Of a stretch of 64,000 bases of DNA, positions 1-9,049 are shown one piece after another. A model generated the notes under the pieces. The model ran no database searches. It was not told where the DNA came from and saw only the letters and a list, made by a program, of their open reading frames with translations. Location of the stretch: positions 2,294,001 through 2,358,000 of the forward strand of contig JAXGYU010000001.1 of NCBI GenBank assembly GCA_040772085.1, in the 5' to 3' direction. Origin of the DNA: JAXGMV01 sp040772085. Its GTDB lineage: Bacteria > Chloroflexota > Anaerolineae > Anaerolineales > Anaerolineaceae. Numbering within the stretch: position 1 is the stretch's first letter; each line of letters starts with the position of its first letter. Position numbers and translations under genes: made by a program.

Positions 1-239
1 GTGGCGGCTTTGATCATACCCAGTTTGGCGCGGGTCGCGGGCGAAAATCTGAAATGCTCATTCAGATAGCCGCGATCGATTGTTGCTACCGGGTCGGCCA
101 GAAGGCTGGCGCAAAAACGCTTGTTGATGATAGCCGCATGCAGCAGCCGGCTGAATTCTGCTTCAACGAGATTCTTTTTTGTAAGAGTCAACTTAGTCGC
201 GAAAGTAGTCGTAAAGTAAATCTCTCGGTTATTTAACAT
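1..239 (-). CDS. NHLP/RiPP-precursor-like protein, partial (cut by window edge)
   Basis: The reading frame is open from an ATG at 239 down to the first base of the window, so about 79 N-terminal residues are visible and the C-terminus is missing. The ATG overlaps the stop of the DUF5317 gene by 7 bp, which implies translational coupling. The central part (FSRLLHAAIINKRFC followed by ASLLADPVATIDRGY and EHFRFSPATRAKL) has the pattern 'LL..A..n..F...LL.DP..A...gy..e.F.ls...' seen in nitrile-hydratase-leader-like and Franean1_4349-type precursor families. That assignment is from remembered pattern only. No membrane segment or signal peptide is visible. It could equally be a small cytoplasmic adaptor of unknown role. 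Confidence 0.6.
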   Translation of the reverse strand, partial: MLNNREIYFTTTFATKLTLTKKNLVEAEFSRLLHAAIINKRFCASLLADPVATIDRGYLNEHFRFSPATRAKLGMIKAA

Positions 240-808
240 TTTTCACCTTGTGGGTCACTTAAGGACCATATGAATAAAAATGCGCCCAGGGAGATAAACA
301 CATCTCCGATGCTAAATGCAGAGTGCAATGGGAACCACTGGGGAGTGACGATTCGGTCGGAGAGGATAGCGAGCCTGGTATTGTCCAGCGCGAGGATCAT
401 GTCCTTGCTGTAGCCGGCCCGACTACCCAGCACCAGCACCGATTCAGAAACGGATGGCTTCATTCGTTTGAGCGTCTCAATCGTGATCGGCATCCATCCG
501 CCGTTGGCGGCAATGACGACCAGGTTGAGCAGCAAGCCAACCATTAAAGCCCAAAAACCGGGCGCCCGAAGGTTTGCGACAGCAAACACAAGCAACCCGA
601 TCATTGAGAAGATCTGGATAGGAGGAATAGCCCAGTCTGGCATGGCCCGTGCGGTGAAAGGTATCTGGAACGCGATGATCTGCGGTACCATGGCGATAAC
701 GAGCAACCACGCCAGTTTAAGTTCCCTGATTATTAATGTTCTGCGATAGATCCTAGCTCTGATTGCGGAAGCTAATAGACCTGATAGAACGGCTAGCAGT
801 AAAACCAT
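233..808 (-). CDS. DUF5317 family membrane protein
   Basis: This is a 191-residue, strongly hydrophobic protein with about five predicted membrane segments, starting directly at the N-terminus. The motif NGGWMPIT near residue 104 is typical of DUF5317, a family of unknown function common in Chloroflexota and some Firmicutes. The length matches the family. The ATG at 808 lies 58 bp downstream of a 31-codon peptide gene on the same strand, and the stop overlaps the next gene by 7 bp. The gene therefore belongs to a short minus-strand operon behind a large BTAD regulator. No catalytic residues are evident and no function should be assigned. Confidence 0.8.
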   Translation of the reverse strand: MVLLLAVLSGLLASAIRARIYRRTLIIRELKLAWLLVIAMVPQIIAFQIPFTARAMPDWAIPPIQIFSMIGLLVFAVANLRAPGFWALMVGLLLNLVVIAANGGWMPITIETLKRMKPSVSESVLVLGSRAGYSKDMILALDNTRLAILSDRIVTPQWFPLHSAFSIGDVFISLGAFLFIWSLSDPQGEKC

Positions 809-817
809 TTACCGTTT

Positions 818-849
818 CCGGAGTCGACAGGGTATGGCCCCGTCTCCGG
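818..849 (-). other. intercistronic stem-loop
   Basis: CCGGAG (818-823) pairs with CTCCGG (844-849), and an inner wobble-containing stem extends the hairpin. It sits between the 31-codon peptide gene and the DUF5317 gene and has no following T-run on the minus strand. It is better read as an mRNA-stability or processing hairpin than as a terminator, and would allow the peptide to be made in excess over the downstream genes. Confidence 0.4.
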
Positions 850-866
850 CTGGATGAGATTGAAAA

Positions 867-962
867 TTAGATACCGGTTGCTCCGGGGGCACCAGCACCG
901 AGAACGAACAGCGCGACCATGACGACCAGGAGGACGAGGCGAAGATCGATTGATTTGAACAT
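867..962 (-). CDS. 31-residue hydrophobic peptide
   Basis: This is a short gene on the minus strand: ATG at 962, TAA at 867-869, preceded by a clear AGGAG Shine-Dalgarno six to seven bases before the ATG. The product has a charged N-terminus (MFKSIDLR), one hydrophobic helix (LVLLVVMVALFVLG) and a short tail of small residues (AGAPGATGI). This fits either a one-helix membrane peptide or a pre-peptide cut after the small residues to release a seven- to nine-residue tail. It follows a 1076-residue BTAD regulator by about 160 bp and precedes the DUF5317 gene, all on one strand. I recognise no family. The good ribosome site, not the length, is the argument that it is real. Confidence 0.6.
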   Translation of the reverse strand: MFKSIDLRLVLLVVMVALFVLGAGAPGATGI

Positions 963-1123
963 GGCAAACTCCTTGAACTAGTTTTAATCTACACCAAATT
1001 ATCGGAAACTGTGGTCACAAATCAGGCATTAAAACGGGATAAAATGCCATAAACATATTAATTACGCATTATGACTATTAAGTAATCGTGAGGACGTTAA
1101 TTGAATTTACTACCCGTAGCGCG

Positions 1124-4100
1124 TTATTCGCTGAGCAGTTGATTATAGAGACGTTTGGTTTGCTGTGAAGGCTCGATGCCGATCTCGTTTTGCAGCAGTT
1201 CAACCATCTGCTGATACTGCTTGACCATGCCGGCGCGGTTGCCGATGGCAGAGAAAATCCGGAATGCCAGCCGGTACGCATCCTCCAGCAGGTTATCCTC
1301 CACAATCGCGCGCTGACAGTATTCCATCGCCAGGTCATGGTTGGACTGACCGAGATAAATCTCGGAAACCTGCATCAGCGCGGCCAGGTAATTCTGACGC
1401 AGGATGACCCTGGGGCTCGCGACCCACTCATAATCCAGATCGGAGAGGTAGCTGCCGCGATAATTGCGGATCGCCTCGCGCAAATGTGAGAGCTTCTGCA
1501 TCTCGTCGCGGCTCTGATTCGCCAGGCCCAGCGAGCGCAGGAACATCTCGACGTCGTATTCGTAATCCATCTTGTTGTTGAAGCGGTAGAGCTCCTGTTC
1601 AAGCAGCACGGCATCTTTGCCAAGCGCGCGCCGCAGGCGGTAGATGGTATTTTTGAAGCGGAAGCGCGCGTCCTCAGGTGAGGCGTCGGGCCAGAAGTTG
1701 AGACAGATCTCCTCACGCGTCAGCCCTTCGGTGTGCGCCAGCAGCATGAAGAGCAGGTCACGCGCGTATTGAGTCTGCCAGTCGGAGCTCGAGATAATGC
1801 TTTTGTTGATCTGCACCTGCACCCGGCCCAGCGCGCGGATGTAGATGGTTGCCGGCGCGAAGGGAATGGCGCGCGCGGTTTCACGCAGGTGGCGCCAGAA
1901 GACCGGCAGCTTCTCCTTGAAGCGGCTGATCTCGCGCCAGAGCAAATCGATCTCTTCGGTGATGAAATCAGCCGTCATAGCGCGCAGTCGTGCCTCGAAA
2001 CGGGTGGCAAGCGCCAGCGTCGGCGCGGAGGGATATTCCCCCTCGATGCAGGAGATCGTGTACAGCAGCGGCTGGATGGCGTTTTCGGGCTGTTGCAGGC
2101 CCTGATAGGCGAGCGCCTCATAGAGATGGCAGCGCTCGAGCTGGATCTTGTGTCCCTGTTCGGAAAAGTAATCGTGGCAGCTATTCAGCAGTGCAATGGC
2201 AGCGTCTTCCTCGCCATTCATGATATGCAAGCCGGCGGTTTCAAGGTCAACGATGTGCCGTTCGAGCTCCGACCCGCTGTTGTGCGCCTTCTTCCGCGCG
2301 CGCTTGAGCAGCAGCTCGGCTTCGCGCATATTGTTTTGCTGCACCGCCAGCGCGGCAGCCTGCGTAGCGATATACACCTGCAGGAAGTGCTCGTCGATCT
2401 TCTCGGCGATCTCAGCGGCCTGTTTGTAAGCGATGGCAGCCTGGTCCAGCGCCTGTACTTCGGTGTAAATGTCGCCGATGCCGGCCAGCACAAAGGCTTC
2501 CATGCGCGAGTAGTTGCTGGCACGCGCGTGAGCCAGCGCCTCTTCGAACGACTGGCTGGCTTTGATATAGTCACCCATCATCTGCTGCAACACGCCCAGA
2601 TTGTTGAGGATATTCGACATCCAGATCGGGTTCTGAACCTTCTGCCAGTAAGCCAGGGCCAGATGATAGCGCTCGCGCGAGGCAGCATAATTGCCGCGAT
2701 TCTCATAGACGAGGCCAAGTTCAAGCTGGACGACAGCCATACCCTTTTCATCTTCGATGGCCTGCATCACAGCCAGCGCTTCGTTCAGCCAGTGCATCGC
2801 TTCATCCAGCAGCCCCTGATGATACTTGCACAGTCCGATGCAGCGCAGGTTATCGCCGTGGATCTTGCGTAGGGTCAGTTCATTCTCGACCAGGAGCGAG
2901 CTTTCGTTGGCGTCAGCGACCGCGCCAGCCAGATCACCCCGCAGCCGCTTGACGGTGGCGCGCATCGAAAGCGTCTTGGCCAGCTTGTCCGTATCGCCGG
3001 GCAGCACCATGGCGTTGGCAGCCTGGTTGAAGAGAGAAAGCGCCAGGTTGGTATCGCCGACGGCCAGCGCCACATATCCCTGCAGGGAAATGATGAACGG
3101 GCGGGTGTTGATGACGAACCCGGGAACCGAATCCAGCCAGGCAGAGAGGGTGGCAATACGCCCGTCCGAAGCCAGCGAGGGGCCGGAGAGTTCGATCAGC
3201 TCGACCACCTCATCGGTGGCATTGAGCTGTCTGAAAATCGCGAAGGCGCGGTCATACTCACGGGCATCCATCCAGGATTTCGCCAGCGCCATTTCGATCG
3301 CGCGCGTTTCGGTCGGGTATTCCTTGTTGACCTGTGTCTGCAAAAAATCCATAAAGAGCGGATGATAGCGCAGCCACTCACCGTCATCACCGACCGGGAT
3401 GACGAACAGGTTGTTATGCTGTATCTGCTCCAGCCAGCCATTCCAGTCCGGGTTCTCAAGCGCCAGCGCGCTGCCGATGATCTTTTCGCAGCGCTCGCTG
3501 TTGAATTCTTCCAGAAGCGAGGTCAGCAGCAGACATTGGCGCAGGTCATGCGGCAATTGATCGATGACATGCAGGAAGAAGGATTCCAGCCCGTCGCCGG
3601 AGACGCGCATCAGCCTCGAGCGTGAATCACGCTGGGAAGAGTTGAACTGGCTGGCGAGCACGATGCCGGTGATCCAGCCTTCGGTGCTCTTGCGCAACTC
3701 CTCCGATGATTCAAGTGAAAGGGTCTGTTTGAGGTTCTCCTGATAGAGCGTCTTGATCTCTTCGGCGGTGAACTCCAGCTCCTCATAGCTGATACCGCCG
3801 ACATCTGAGCGGATGGTCAGGATGGGAATGGCGGGCAGACTGAGCAGCGAGCGCGAGAGGATGGCGACGTGCAGGTTCTCCGCCGCGTCCAGCAGCAGCC
3901 GGGTGATAAAGTTGCGGATCTGCAGGCTGTCGGTGATCAGGTGATAGTCGTCGAGGACGATCAGGAAATGCTCGGTCACATTTTCAAGCAGGTCGTTGAT
4001 GAATATGGTAGCGAAGTGGTCACCGTCGAAGGGGCGGGTTTCCCCCTGCAGGGCTGCCAGCGTGCTGCCTCCGAAGCCGGGGAACTTGAGCTGGATGGCA

Positions 4101-4354
4101 GCAACCAGGTAAGCGATGAAACGGTTGGGGTCGAAGTCGAGCTTGTCGATGGCATACCAGCACACCGGCAGCTCGCTGCTGTTGACGAAGTCGACCATCA
4201 GCGAGGTCTTGCCGTAGCCGGCAGGGGCGGAGATCAGCATCAGACGTTTTTCGACGAGGGAATTGATCAGCGCCAGCAAGCGCGGGCGCGAGAGAACATC
4301 TCCGCGCCTCTTGGGCGGGATGATGCGAGTGCGTAGGATAGATGGCCTATTCAT
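1124..4354 (-). CDS. MalT-like STAND ATPase with TPR repeats and C-terminal BTAD transcriptional activator domain
   Basis: A signal-integrating transcription regulator of about 1076 residues. The N-terminal P-loop (SAPAGYGKTS, near residues 42-51) and a Walker B strand (FLIVLDDYHLI, near residue 135) mark a STAND NTPase like that of MalT and the LuxR-LAL regulators. The middle, roughly residues 380-780, is helical and TPR-like (for example LNNLGVLQQMMGDYIKASQ). The C-terminus has an OmpR-type winged helix (LTREEICLNFWPD and RFRFKNTIYRLRRALG) followed by a BTAD domain ending GIEPSQQTKRLYNQLL. An upstream in-frame TTG at 4369 overlaps the -10 box, so I chose the ATG at 4354. The effector is unknown. 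The peptide gene downstream is a possible partner or target. Confidence 0.88.
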   Translation of the reverse strand: MNRPSILRTRIIPPKRRGDVLSRPRLLALINSLVEKRLMLISAPAGYGKTSLMVDFVNSSELPVCWYAIDKLDFDPNRFIAYLVAAIQLKFPGFGGSTLAALQGETRPFDGDHFATIFINDLLENVTEHFLIVLDDYHLITDSLQIRNFITRLLLDAAENLHVAILSRSLLSLPAIPILTIRSDVGGISYEELEFTAEEIKTLYQENLKQTLSLESSEELRKSTEGWITGIVLASQFNSSQRDSRSRLMRVSGDGLESFFLHVIDQLPHDLRQCLLLTSLLEEFNSERCEKIIGSALALENPDWNGWLEQIQHNNLFVIPVGDDGEWLRYHPLFMDFLQTQVNKEYPTETRAIEMALAKSWMDAREYDRAFAIFRQLNATDEVVELIELSGPSLASDGRIATLSAWLDSVPGFVINTRPFIISLQGYVALAVGDTNLALSLFNQAANAMVLPGDTDKLAKTLSMRATVKRLRGDLAGAVADANESSLLVENELTLRKIHGDNLRCIGLCKYHQGLLDEAMHWLNEALAVMQAIEDEKGMAVVQLELGLVYENRGNYAASRERYHLALAYWQKVQNPIWMSNILNNLGVLQQMMGDYIKASQSFEEALAHARASNYSRMEAFVLAGIGDIYTEVQALDQAAIAYKQAAEIAEKIDEHFLQVYIATQAAALAVQQNNMREAELLLKRARKKAHNSGSELERHIVDLETAGLHIMNGEEDAAIALLNSCHDYFSEQGHKIQLERCHLYEALAYQGLQQPENAIQPLLYTISCIEGEYPSAPTLALATRFEARLRAMTADFITEEIDLLWREISRFKEKLPVFWRHLRETARAIPFAPATIYIRALGRVQVQINKSIISSSDWQTQYARDLLFMLLAHTEGLTREEICLNFWPDASPEDARFRFKNTIYRLRRALGKDAVLLEQELYRFNNKMDYEYDVEMFLRSLGLANQSRDEMQKLSHLREAIRNYRGSYLSDLDYEWVASPRVILRQNYLAALMQVSEIYLGQSNHDLAMEYCQRAIVEDNLLEDAYRLAFRIFSAIGNRAGMVKQYQQMVELLQNEIGIEPSQQTKRLYNQLLSE

Positions 4355-4368
4355 AGGCGTGCAAACCA

Positions 4369-4374
4369 ATTATA
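4369..4374 (-). promoter_or_regulatory. -10 box before the BTAD regulator
   Basis: On the minus strand this is TATAAT, the consensus -10 hexamer, about 15 bases before the ATG at 4354. No convincing -35 hexamer lies 17 bases upstream and no Shine-Dalgarno is visible, so the transcript would have a very short leader. Confidence 0.4.
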
Positions 4375-4561
4375 TACGCGATTTTTATGCCACGGTCGGA
4401 AAGTTCGAGTTGGAGCGCTAACGCGTCTCTGAATGTTATCATTAATTATGGGTGGGTCATAGGTTCAGGCGGGAAATGGATTGGTACATGCACCGCAATA
4501 ATTGTCCTGTCCACGGGCACTACCGCAGACGCATGATAATCCACGCAAGACCTGATACAAA

Positions 4562-4595
4562 AACCCAGCCTGACCAACATCGGTCAGGCTGGGTT
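4562..4595 (-). terminator. rho-independent terminator of the C11 peptidase gene
   Basis: A perfect 14-bp inverted repeat (arms 4562-4575 and 4582-4595) has a six-base loop. On the minus strand it is followed by a run of five T. It lies 20 bases beyond the stop of the peptidase gene. Confidence 0.9.
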
Positions 4596-4615
4596 GATAT
4601 CCTGTTACATATGCT

Positions 4616-7180
4616 TTATTCGACGGTCACCTTGGTGAAGGCTTCGCGGTTGTTGCCATCCAGGTCGCCGACGATGAAGCCGACCACGTACTCGCCCGAG
4701 GGCGCGTACTGCTGCTCCCAGGTGAAGGGCTTGCCGCTGAAGGTCAGCGTCTGACCGTCCTCGCTGACGGTTTGCTGGGCGTAGCCGCTGGTGTCCAGTT
4801 CGATCCAGCGATTGACCACGGTGAAGCTGTCTCCCACATTGGGCGTAATCTCAGCCGGCTGTCCAGCCAGATCGCCGTCCTTGAAACCATAAACCTGGTA
4901 CAGCTTCTCGTTCTTGAAGAGCAGCTCAGCCTTGCGCGCCTCGCCTGTATCGCCGAAGGTGTAGGTGCCTTCGACCACGTAGATGGCATCCGCTTCGTTG
5001 GCGCCATAAACGGTCGGCTTCAGGTGAGCAATTGCCTTCGTGTTGCCGTCCGAGATGACGAAGAGCTCAGTACCCCATTCGAAGTTGAGTTTGAACGTCT
5101 GGTCGGGCCAGACAGGGTAATAGACGCCGCTCAGCTCCCCATCCTGTCCGCTCTCCAGATAATCGGTATCCGCGATCAGGATGCTGTTGGATTGCTGGTC
5201 ATAATAGCCAGCGAACCAGTAGATGTAGCCAATCTTCTCGCCGCTGATTTCAGCGCTGACGGTGACGTAATCACCTGGGGCGACCGAGCTCGCACTTCCC
5301 ACGAGATTGGCGATGGAAATGTTGCCACTGCCGGGCGCGCGGGTGATGCTGTCAGGCGCGACCAGCGGTTCCGCGGCGGTGCGCTGGAAGGGGCGATCGT
5401 TGTAGTGATAGACCAGGAAGTCATCCCAGAGCGAGGTTCTGACGAAGGTATCTGCCAGCATCGAATAGGACTTCAGGCCGGTATAGGGCGAGCGATAGAG
5501 CGTGGAGTTGGGGAAGTAGAACGCCACGCCGGTCGAGCCGGGTTTGGAATCGCCATGTTTCTCGGCGATCAGGATGTTGCTGTAGGCAGTCAGGAAATTG
5601 CGGGCGGAATCAACCACCGCGTTGTCCTGGACATTGCGCCCGATCAGTTGAGTGAAGTGACCGACATCAATATAGGAAGGCGGTACTTCACGGCCGAAGA
5701 TGCTGGTGTAGCTCTGGGTGTAATTGCGCGCCTGCGCCACCAACCCCTGATCAACATCCTGCAGGCGATAGATGAATTCATTGAAGGCAGTCATTGCCGA
5801 TGGGAAGGCTTCCAGATCGACCGCGGTGAGCGTGATGTTGCGTGAGAGCTGGTCCGCCAGTTGGGCGGCGCTCATGGTTTGCGTACCGAAGAATCCGCCG
5901 TAGCCGCGAGATTGATTGAGGAACTCGTTGCGGGCGGTGTCGTCGACGATGCGCTGGTCATCGTCAATATAAGTCTCGACGATGTGCGCACCGAGCGTAC
6001 GGGCGTCCATGGCGGGGTCATCAACCAGTTGCTGCAGGAAGGCCGTGTAAGCCCAGCCCAGACCAGGTTCTGTTTCTTCGGATGCTACCGCCACCCTGGC
6101 GTAGGGCTCAAGCATGGCGTAGATTTCCATCTGGCTCATCAGACAGGCATCCATGCCGATCAGATCCAGCTTCTCCACGCCAGTGTTCTGCTGGATTTGA
6201 TTGAAAGCTTCATCCATCTCAGCCAGGAAGATCGAGTCACCGCGCAGCATTGAAATCAACGGCGCTTTGCCGCCATCAGCGCCGCTGGGGTCGGGGTCGG
6301 ACCAGCCGCCGGGCCAGCCCATGCCATGGTCAGACATGATCAGGGCGTATTTATCAGCCGGATAGGTCTGGATAGCCCAGGTGACGAAATCGGCCAGGGT
6401 TTGACCATCCGCCATGTTGGCTTCGCCGAGGTCTTCGATCAGTTGCGAACCGATGCGGTTCAGGTCATGATCTTTGGTGACGAGGTAACGCCGCGTTGAA
6501 CTCCAGTTATCGCTGCCGGCAAATCCGCCGCGGAAGCGGTCGAGCTGGGTGACGATGGTGACGTTGTCAGTCGAGCCTACCTTTTCGACCTCATTCAGGT
6601 CAAGGACGATGTCCTGCTCGAGCGCCTGGTCATCCGCATCCTGGTAGAGCATCACCAGCCATCTGTCGCCGGTTTGCCCGCTGGTGCTGGGGGCGCGTGT
6701 GGGAGCAGGGGTACGGGTTGGAAGCATCGGCGCAACGGGTTGTTGCTGCACCGGCGTGTTGACAATCTCTTGCGGCGGCAGAGTGCTGACCGCCTGCTGC
6801 TGTTCAGGGACCTGGGGCAGGGCGTCGCCGAGCAGGTTACCCAATCCGCCGGAGAGGAACACGAACGCCAGCACACAGATGATAAGCAGGATGATCAGGC
6901 CGCAGCCAAGACCACCTTTTCCGCCAATGGGCAAGCCGCCGCCAAAAGGCGCGCCGCCTGAGCTGCCGCCGGATCCGAACGGTGAGCCGCCGGTGCTGCC
7001 CTGGCTCGGTCCAAAACCGCCGCTGGAGGGAGGCGGACTGCTGGGCGGAAATCCGCCGCTAAACGAGCCTTGCTGCTGTCCGCCTTGTTCCTCTCGGCGC
7101 GGCGCTTCAGCCTGGCTGGTCGGGCGTGACCCCTTTCGTCGTCGCTGTGCGTTGATTTCGGGCATCTCTGACATCTTCAT
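4616..7180 (-). CDS. membrane-anchored clostripain-family (C11) cysteine peptidase
   Basis: This 854-residue protein is anchored by one helix (about residues 91-110), preceded by a charged tail and a Gly/Pro/Ser-rich stretch (residues 32-90) that should be cytoplasmic. The extracytoplasmic part begins with a Pro/Thr linker and a peptidase C11 domain. The catalytic dyad is His285 in MSDHGMGWPGG and Cys346 in GMDACLMSQ, the expected SDHG...DACLM arrangement. Residues beyond about 620 form beta-rich C-terminal domains with no obvious catalytic motif. A second ATG at codon 3 has better spacing from the GGAG ribosome site. It is divergent from the DUF1294 gene. The likely role is Arg-specific proteolysis at the cell surface, but substrates are unknown. 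Confidence 0.87.
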   Translation of the reverse strand: MKMSEMPEINAQRRRKGSRPTSQAEAPRREEQGGQQQGSFSGGFPPSSPPPSSGGFGPSQGSTGGSPFGSGGSSGGAPFGGGLPIGGKGGLGCGLIILLIICVLAFVFLSGGLGNLLGDALPQVPEQQQAVSTLPPQEIVNTPVQQQPVAPMLPTRTPAPTRAPSTSGQTGDRWLVMLYQDADDQALEQDIVLDLNEVEKVGSTDNVTIVTQLDRFRGGFAGSDNWSSTRRYLVTKDHDLNRIGSQLIEDLGEANMADGQTLADFVTWAIQTYPADKYALIMSDHGMGWPGGWSDPDPSGADGGKAPLISMLRGDSIFLAEMDEAFNQIQQNTGVEKLDLIGMDACLMSQMEIYAMLEPYARVAVASEETEPGLGWAYTAFLQQLVDDPAMDARTLGAHIVETYIDDDQRIVDDTARNEFLNQSRGYGGFFGTQTMSAAQLADQLSRNITLTAVDLEAFPSAMTAFNEFIYRLQDVDQGLVAQARNYTQSYTSIFGREVPPSYIDVGHFTQLIGRNVQDNAVVDSARNFLTAYSNILIAEKHGDSKPGSTGVAFYFPNSTLYRSPYTGLKSYSMLADTFVRTSLWDDFLVYHYNDRPFQRTAAEPLVAPDSITRAPGSGNISIANLVGSASSVAPGDYVTVSAEISGEKIGYIYWFAGYYDQQSNSILIADTDYLESGQDGELSGVYYPVWPDQTFKLNFEWGTELFVISDGNTKAIAHLKPTVYGANEADAIYVVEGTYTFGDTGEARKAELLFKNEKLYQVYGFKDGDLAGQPAEITPNVGDSFTVVNRWIELDTSGYAQQTVSEDGQTLTFSGKPFTWEQQYAPSGEYVVGFIVGDLDGNNREAFTKVTVE

Positions 7181-7290
7181 TCTCCATTCAATCAGTCTAA
7201 ATCAGATTTCTATTGATAAAATACTACCCACGATATTTATAACAGAAATCCACTTTCATATACGTAAATTTTCGCGTTTCGGAGCGCCAG

Positions 7291-7554
7291 ATGCTTGAAA
7301 TATACCTGCTAGTCGTCAATTTGGTCACACTGGTGATCTGGATCATGGATAAAGTCCGGGCTCAGACGCATCAACGGCGCATCCCCGAGAAGACGCTCTA
7401 CCTGTTGATCCTGCTGGGCGGCGGAATCGGCGCGCTGTTCGGTATCGCGTTTATCCGGCACAAGTCCAGACATGTGTGGTTCTGGGTGGCGGCAATTGTC
7501 GGTTCACTGGTCAGCCTGTACGTGCTGATCAGGTTCGGCACGCTGCTGGGATAA
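7291..7554 (+). CDS. DUF1294 family small membrane protein
   Basis: An 87-residue protein with an N-terminal helix, the motif MDKVRAQTHQRRIPEKTLYLL, a Gly-rich helix (GGGIGALFGI) and the signature FIRHKSRHVWFW, which together define DUF1294. In other proteins this domain is sometimes fused to a cold-shock domain, but here it stands alone. It is divergent from the C11 peptidase gene across about 110 bp. The function of the family is unknown. Confidence 0.85.
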   Translation: MLEIYLLVVNLVTLVIWIMDKVRAQTHQRRIPEKTLYLLILLGGGIGALFGIAFIRHKSRHVWFWVAAIVGSLVSLYVLIRFGTLLG

Positions 7555-7609
7555 GTCAGCCACGATAAAAAATGCCTCCCGCTAAGGCACAGCCATAGAT
7601 TGGATGAAA

Positions 7610-7636
7610 TCTGGCGAGCATGAGATGCTCGCCAGA
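7610..7636 (-). terminator. hairpin downstream of the TldE gene
   Basis: A perfect 11-bp stem (7610-7620 with 7626-7636, TGAGA loop) lies 26 bp past the TldE stop. On the minus strand only TTTCATC follows, so it is a weak intrinsic terminator. It also sits between convergent genes. Confidence 0.6.
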
Positions 7637-7662
7637 CTAGTGGGGTCAGGGAGGGCTAATAG

Positions 7663-9018
7663 CTACTTGGTCGTGCCGGTGAACTTGAAGCCAGCGATCT
7701 TGAGCGCCGGCACACGACAACTAACCGAGAAATCATAGAAGTCGTTGCGGATTAGGCGCGTGTCTGCGCTGATCGCCTGCACCTGGTTGAGCGCCTCAAC
7801 ATAAGACTGGATGAAACGCAGGTTCTTGACCGGCGCGACCAGCTTGCCATTCTCGATCAGGTAAACGCCATCACGCGTCATGCCGGTGATGACGCAGCCG
7901 GTGGGATGCATCAGCCGCGTGTACCAGAAGCGGGTGATGTACAGCCCGCGTTCAGTCGAGGCGATCATCTCGCTGACCGAAGCGTTCCCCGGCTTCATGA
8001 ACATGTTCATCGGCAGCGGCCCATTATCGTCCGTCAGGGGCGGGGTGGCGTGCCCGGTGGTCTGGATACCAGCTTGCTTGGCGGTCCGGCGGTTATAGGC
8101 TGGCGAACCAACTACGCCATCCTTGACGATGTCTAGCCGCTGTTTGGGCATGCCCTCGAAGTCAAACGGCTGCGGGATGCCCGCCAGGTCGTAGCCGTCA
8201 TCCCAGATCGAGACCGACTCATGCATGCGCTTTTCGCCGGTGATGCCCGACATCCAGGAGCGCCCTTCCAGATATTGCTCGGCCGACACGCCGTGGTACA
8301 TCAGCATGAAGAGCAGGTCAGAGGCGGCGTAGGGGTCGAAGACGACTGTGTATTCGGCCGGCTCAACCTTGATCAGCTCGGTGCCGACATCCATCTTCGC
8401 CAGCGCTTCATCACCGATGGCGGGGATGTCGAGATCGCTGATCTTCCAGGCAGATCCCTCCGCGCGGACGGAGGCCTCCCCCTTCTGCACGATGGCGGAA
8501 TACTCCGCCCAGGAATTGCGGTGAGCGGCGAAGATGCCGCGCGAATTGGCAAAGGCGTAATGACCTTCGCCGGTGACGAACGAGCCAAAGGATTGGTAGC
8601 CTTTGGCGGCGCTCTTGTTCGCTAATGCTGCGATATATCCGGCGCGATCGGCAGGGCTGAAGTTAGCGGTCGCTTCGTCCCATGAGTCGACCTTGCGCAG
8701 TGGTACAGGGTCCGCCGGACCGAGCAGTTCGGGGTTCTCGGCGCTGGCGCCAGCAGCCGCGCGCGCCTGCGCGACGAGCGTATCCAGGCCGGCATCACTG
8801 GTCTGGGTGCCAATCGCCAGGCCTTTGCGCTTGCCATCATACAAGCTGAGCATGATATTGGTGCTTATCTCGTTGACGTTTTGGTGAATGGTATTGTTGG
8901 CATAACGCGTCAGCGACGTGTCCAGCGAAAGGACGGTAATTTCGAATTCCTCGCCCGGCTTCAAGCGGCGGTTGAGCTGAAGTGTCAGGTCTTTGAGTTG
9001 GTTTTCAGTGAGTATCAT
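7663..9018 (-). CDS. tldE: TldE/PmbA family metalloprotease subunit
   Basis: A 451-residue partner of TldD. In E. coli TldD/TldE form a heterodimeric zinc peptidase acting on unfolded peptides such as microcin B17 precursor and CcdA; TldE itself lacks the HExxxH site, and none is seen here. Conserved landmarks are the N-terminal substrate-recognition region (YANNTIHQNVNEIS) and the C-terminal GVYLIENGKL with the preceding TGCVITGMTRDG. The ATG at 9018 has an AGAGGA ribosome site; a longer open frame to 9312 is only overlap with the TldD gene in another frame. It lies 31 bp downstream of tldD in one operon. Confidence 0.88.
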   Translation of the reverse strand: MILTENQLKDLTLQLNRRLKPGEEFEITVLSLDTSLTRYANNTIHQNVNEISTNIMLSLYDGKRKGLAIGTQTSDAGLDTLVAQARAAAGASAENPELLGPADPVPLRKVDSWDEATANFSPADRAGYIAALANKSAAKGYQSFGSFVTGEGHYAFANSRGIFAAHRNSWAEYSAIVQKGEASVRAEGSAWKISDLDIPAIGDEALAKMDVGTELIKVEPAEYTVVFDPYAASDLLFMLMYHGVSAEQYLEGRSWMSGITGEKRMHESVSIWDDGYDLAGIPQPFDFEGMPKQRLDIVKDGVVGSPAYNRRTAKQAGIQTTGHATPPLTDDNGPLPMNMFMKPGNASVSEMIASTERGLYITRFWYTRLMHPTGCVITGMTRDGVYLIENGKLVAPVKNLRFIQSYVEALNQVQAISADTRLIRNDFYDFSVSCRVPALKIAGFKFTGTTK

Positions 9019-9049
9019 GTGCGTATCCTCTGGTAGCTTGTAGCGGCGG

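Noticed and set aside
1733..2872. 379-residue plus-strand open frame opposite the BTAD regulator
   Set aside because: It is antisense to the TPR and BTAD region of a real gene, with no ribosome site and no domain.
4772..5845. 357-residue plus-strand open frame opposite the C11 peptidase
   Set aside because: It is the mirror of the peptidase coding strand; the composition is typical of a shadow frame.
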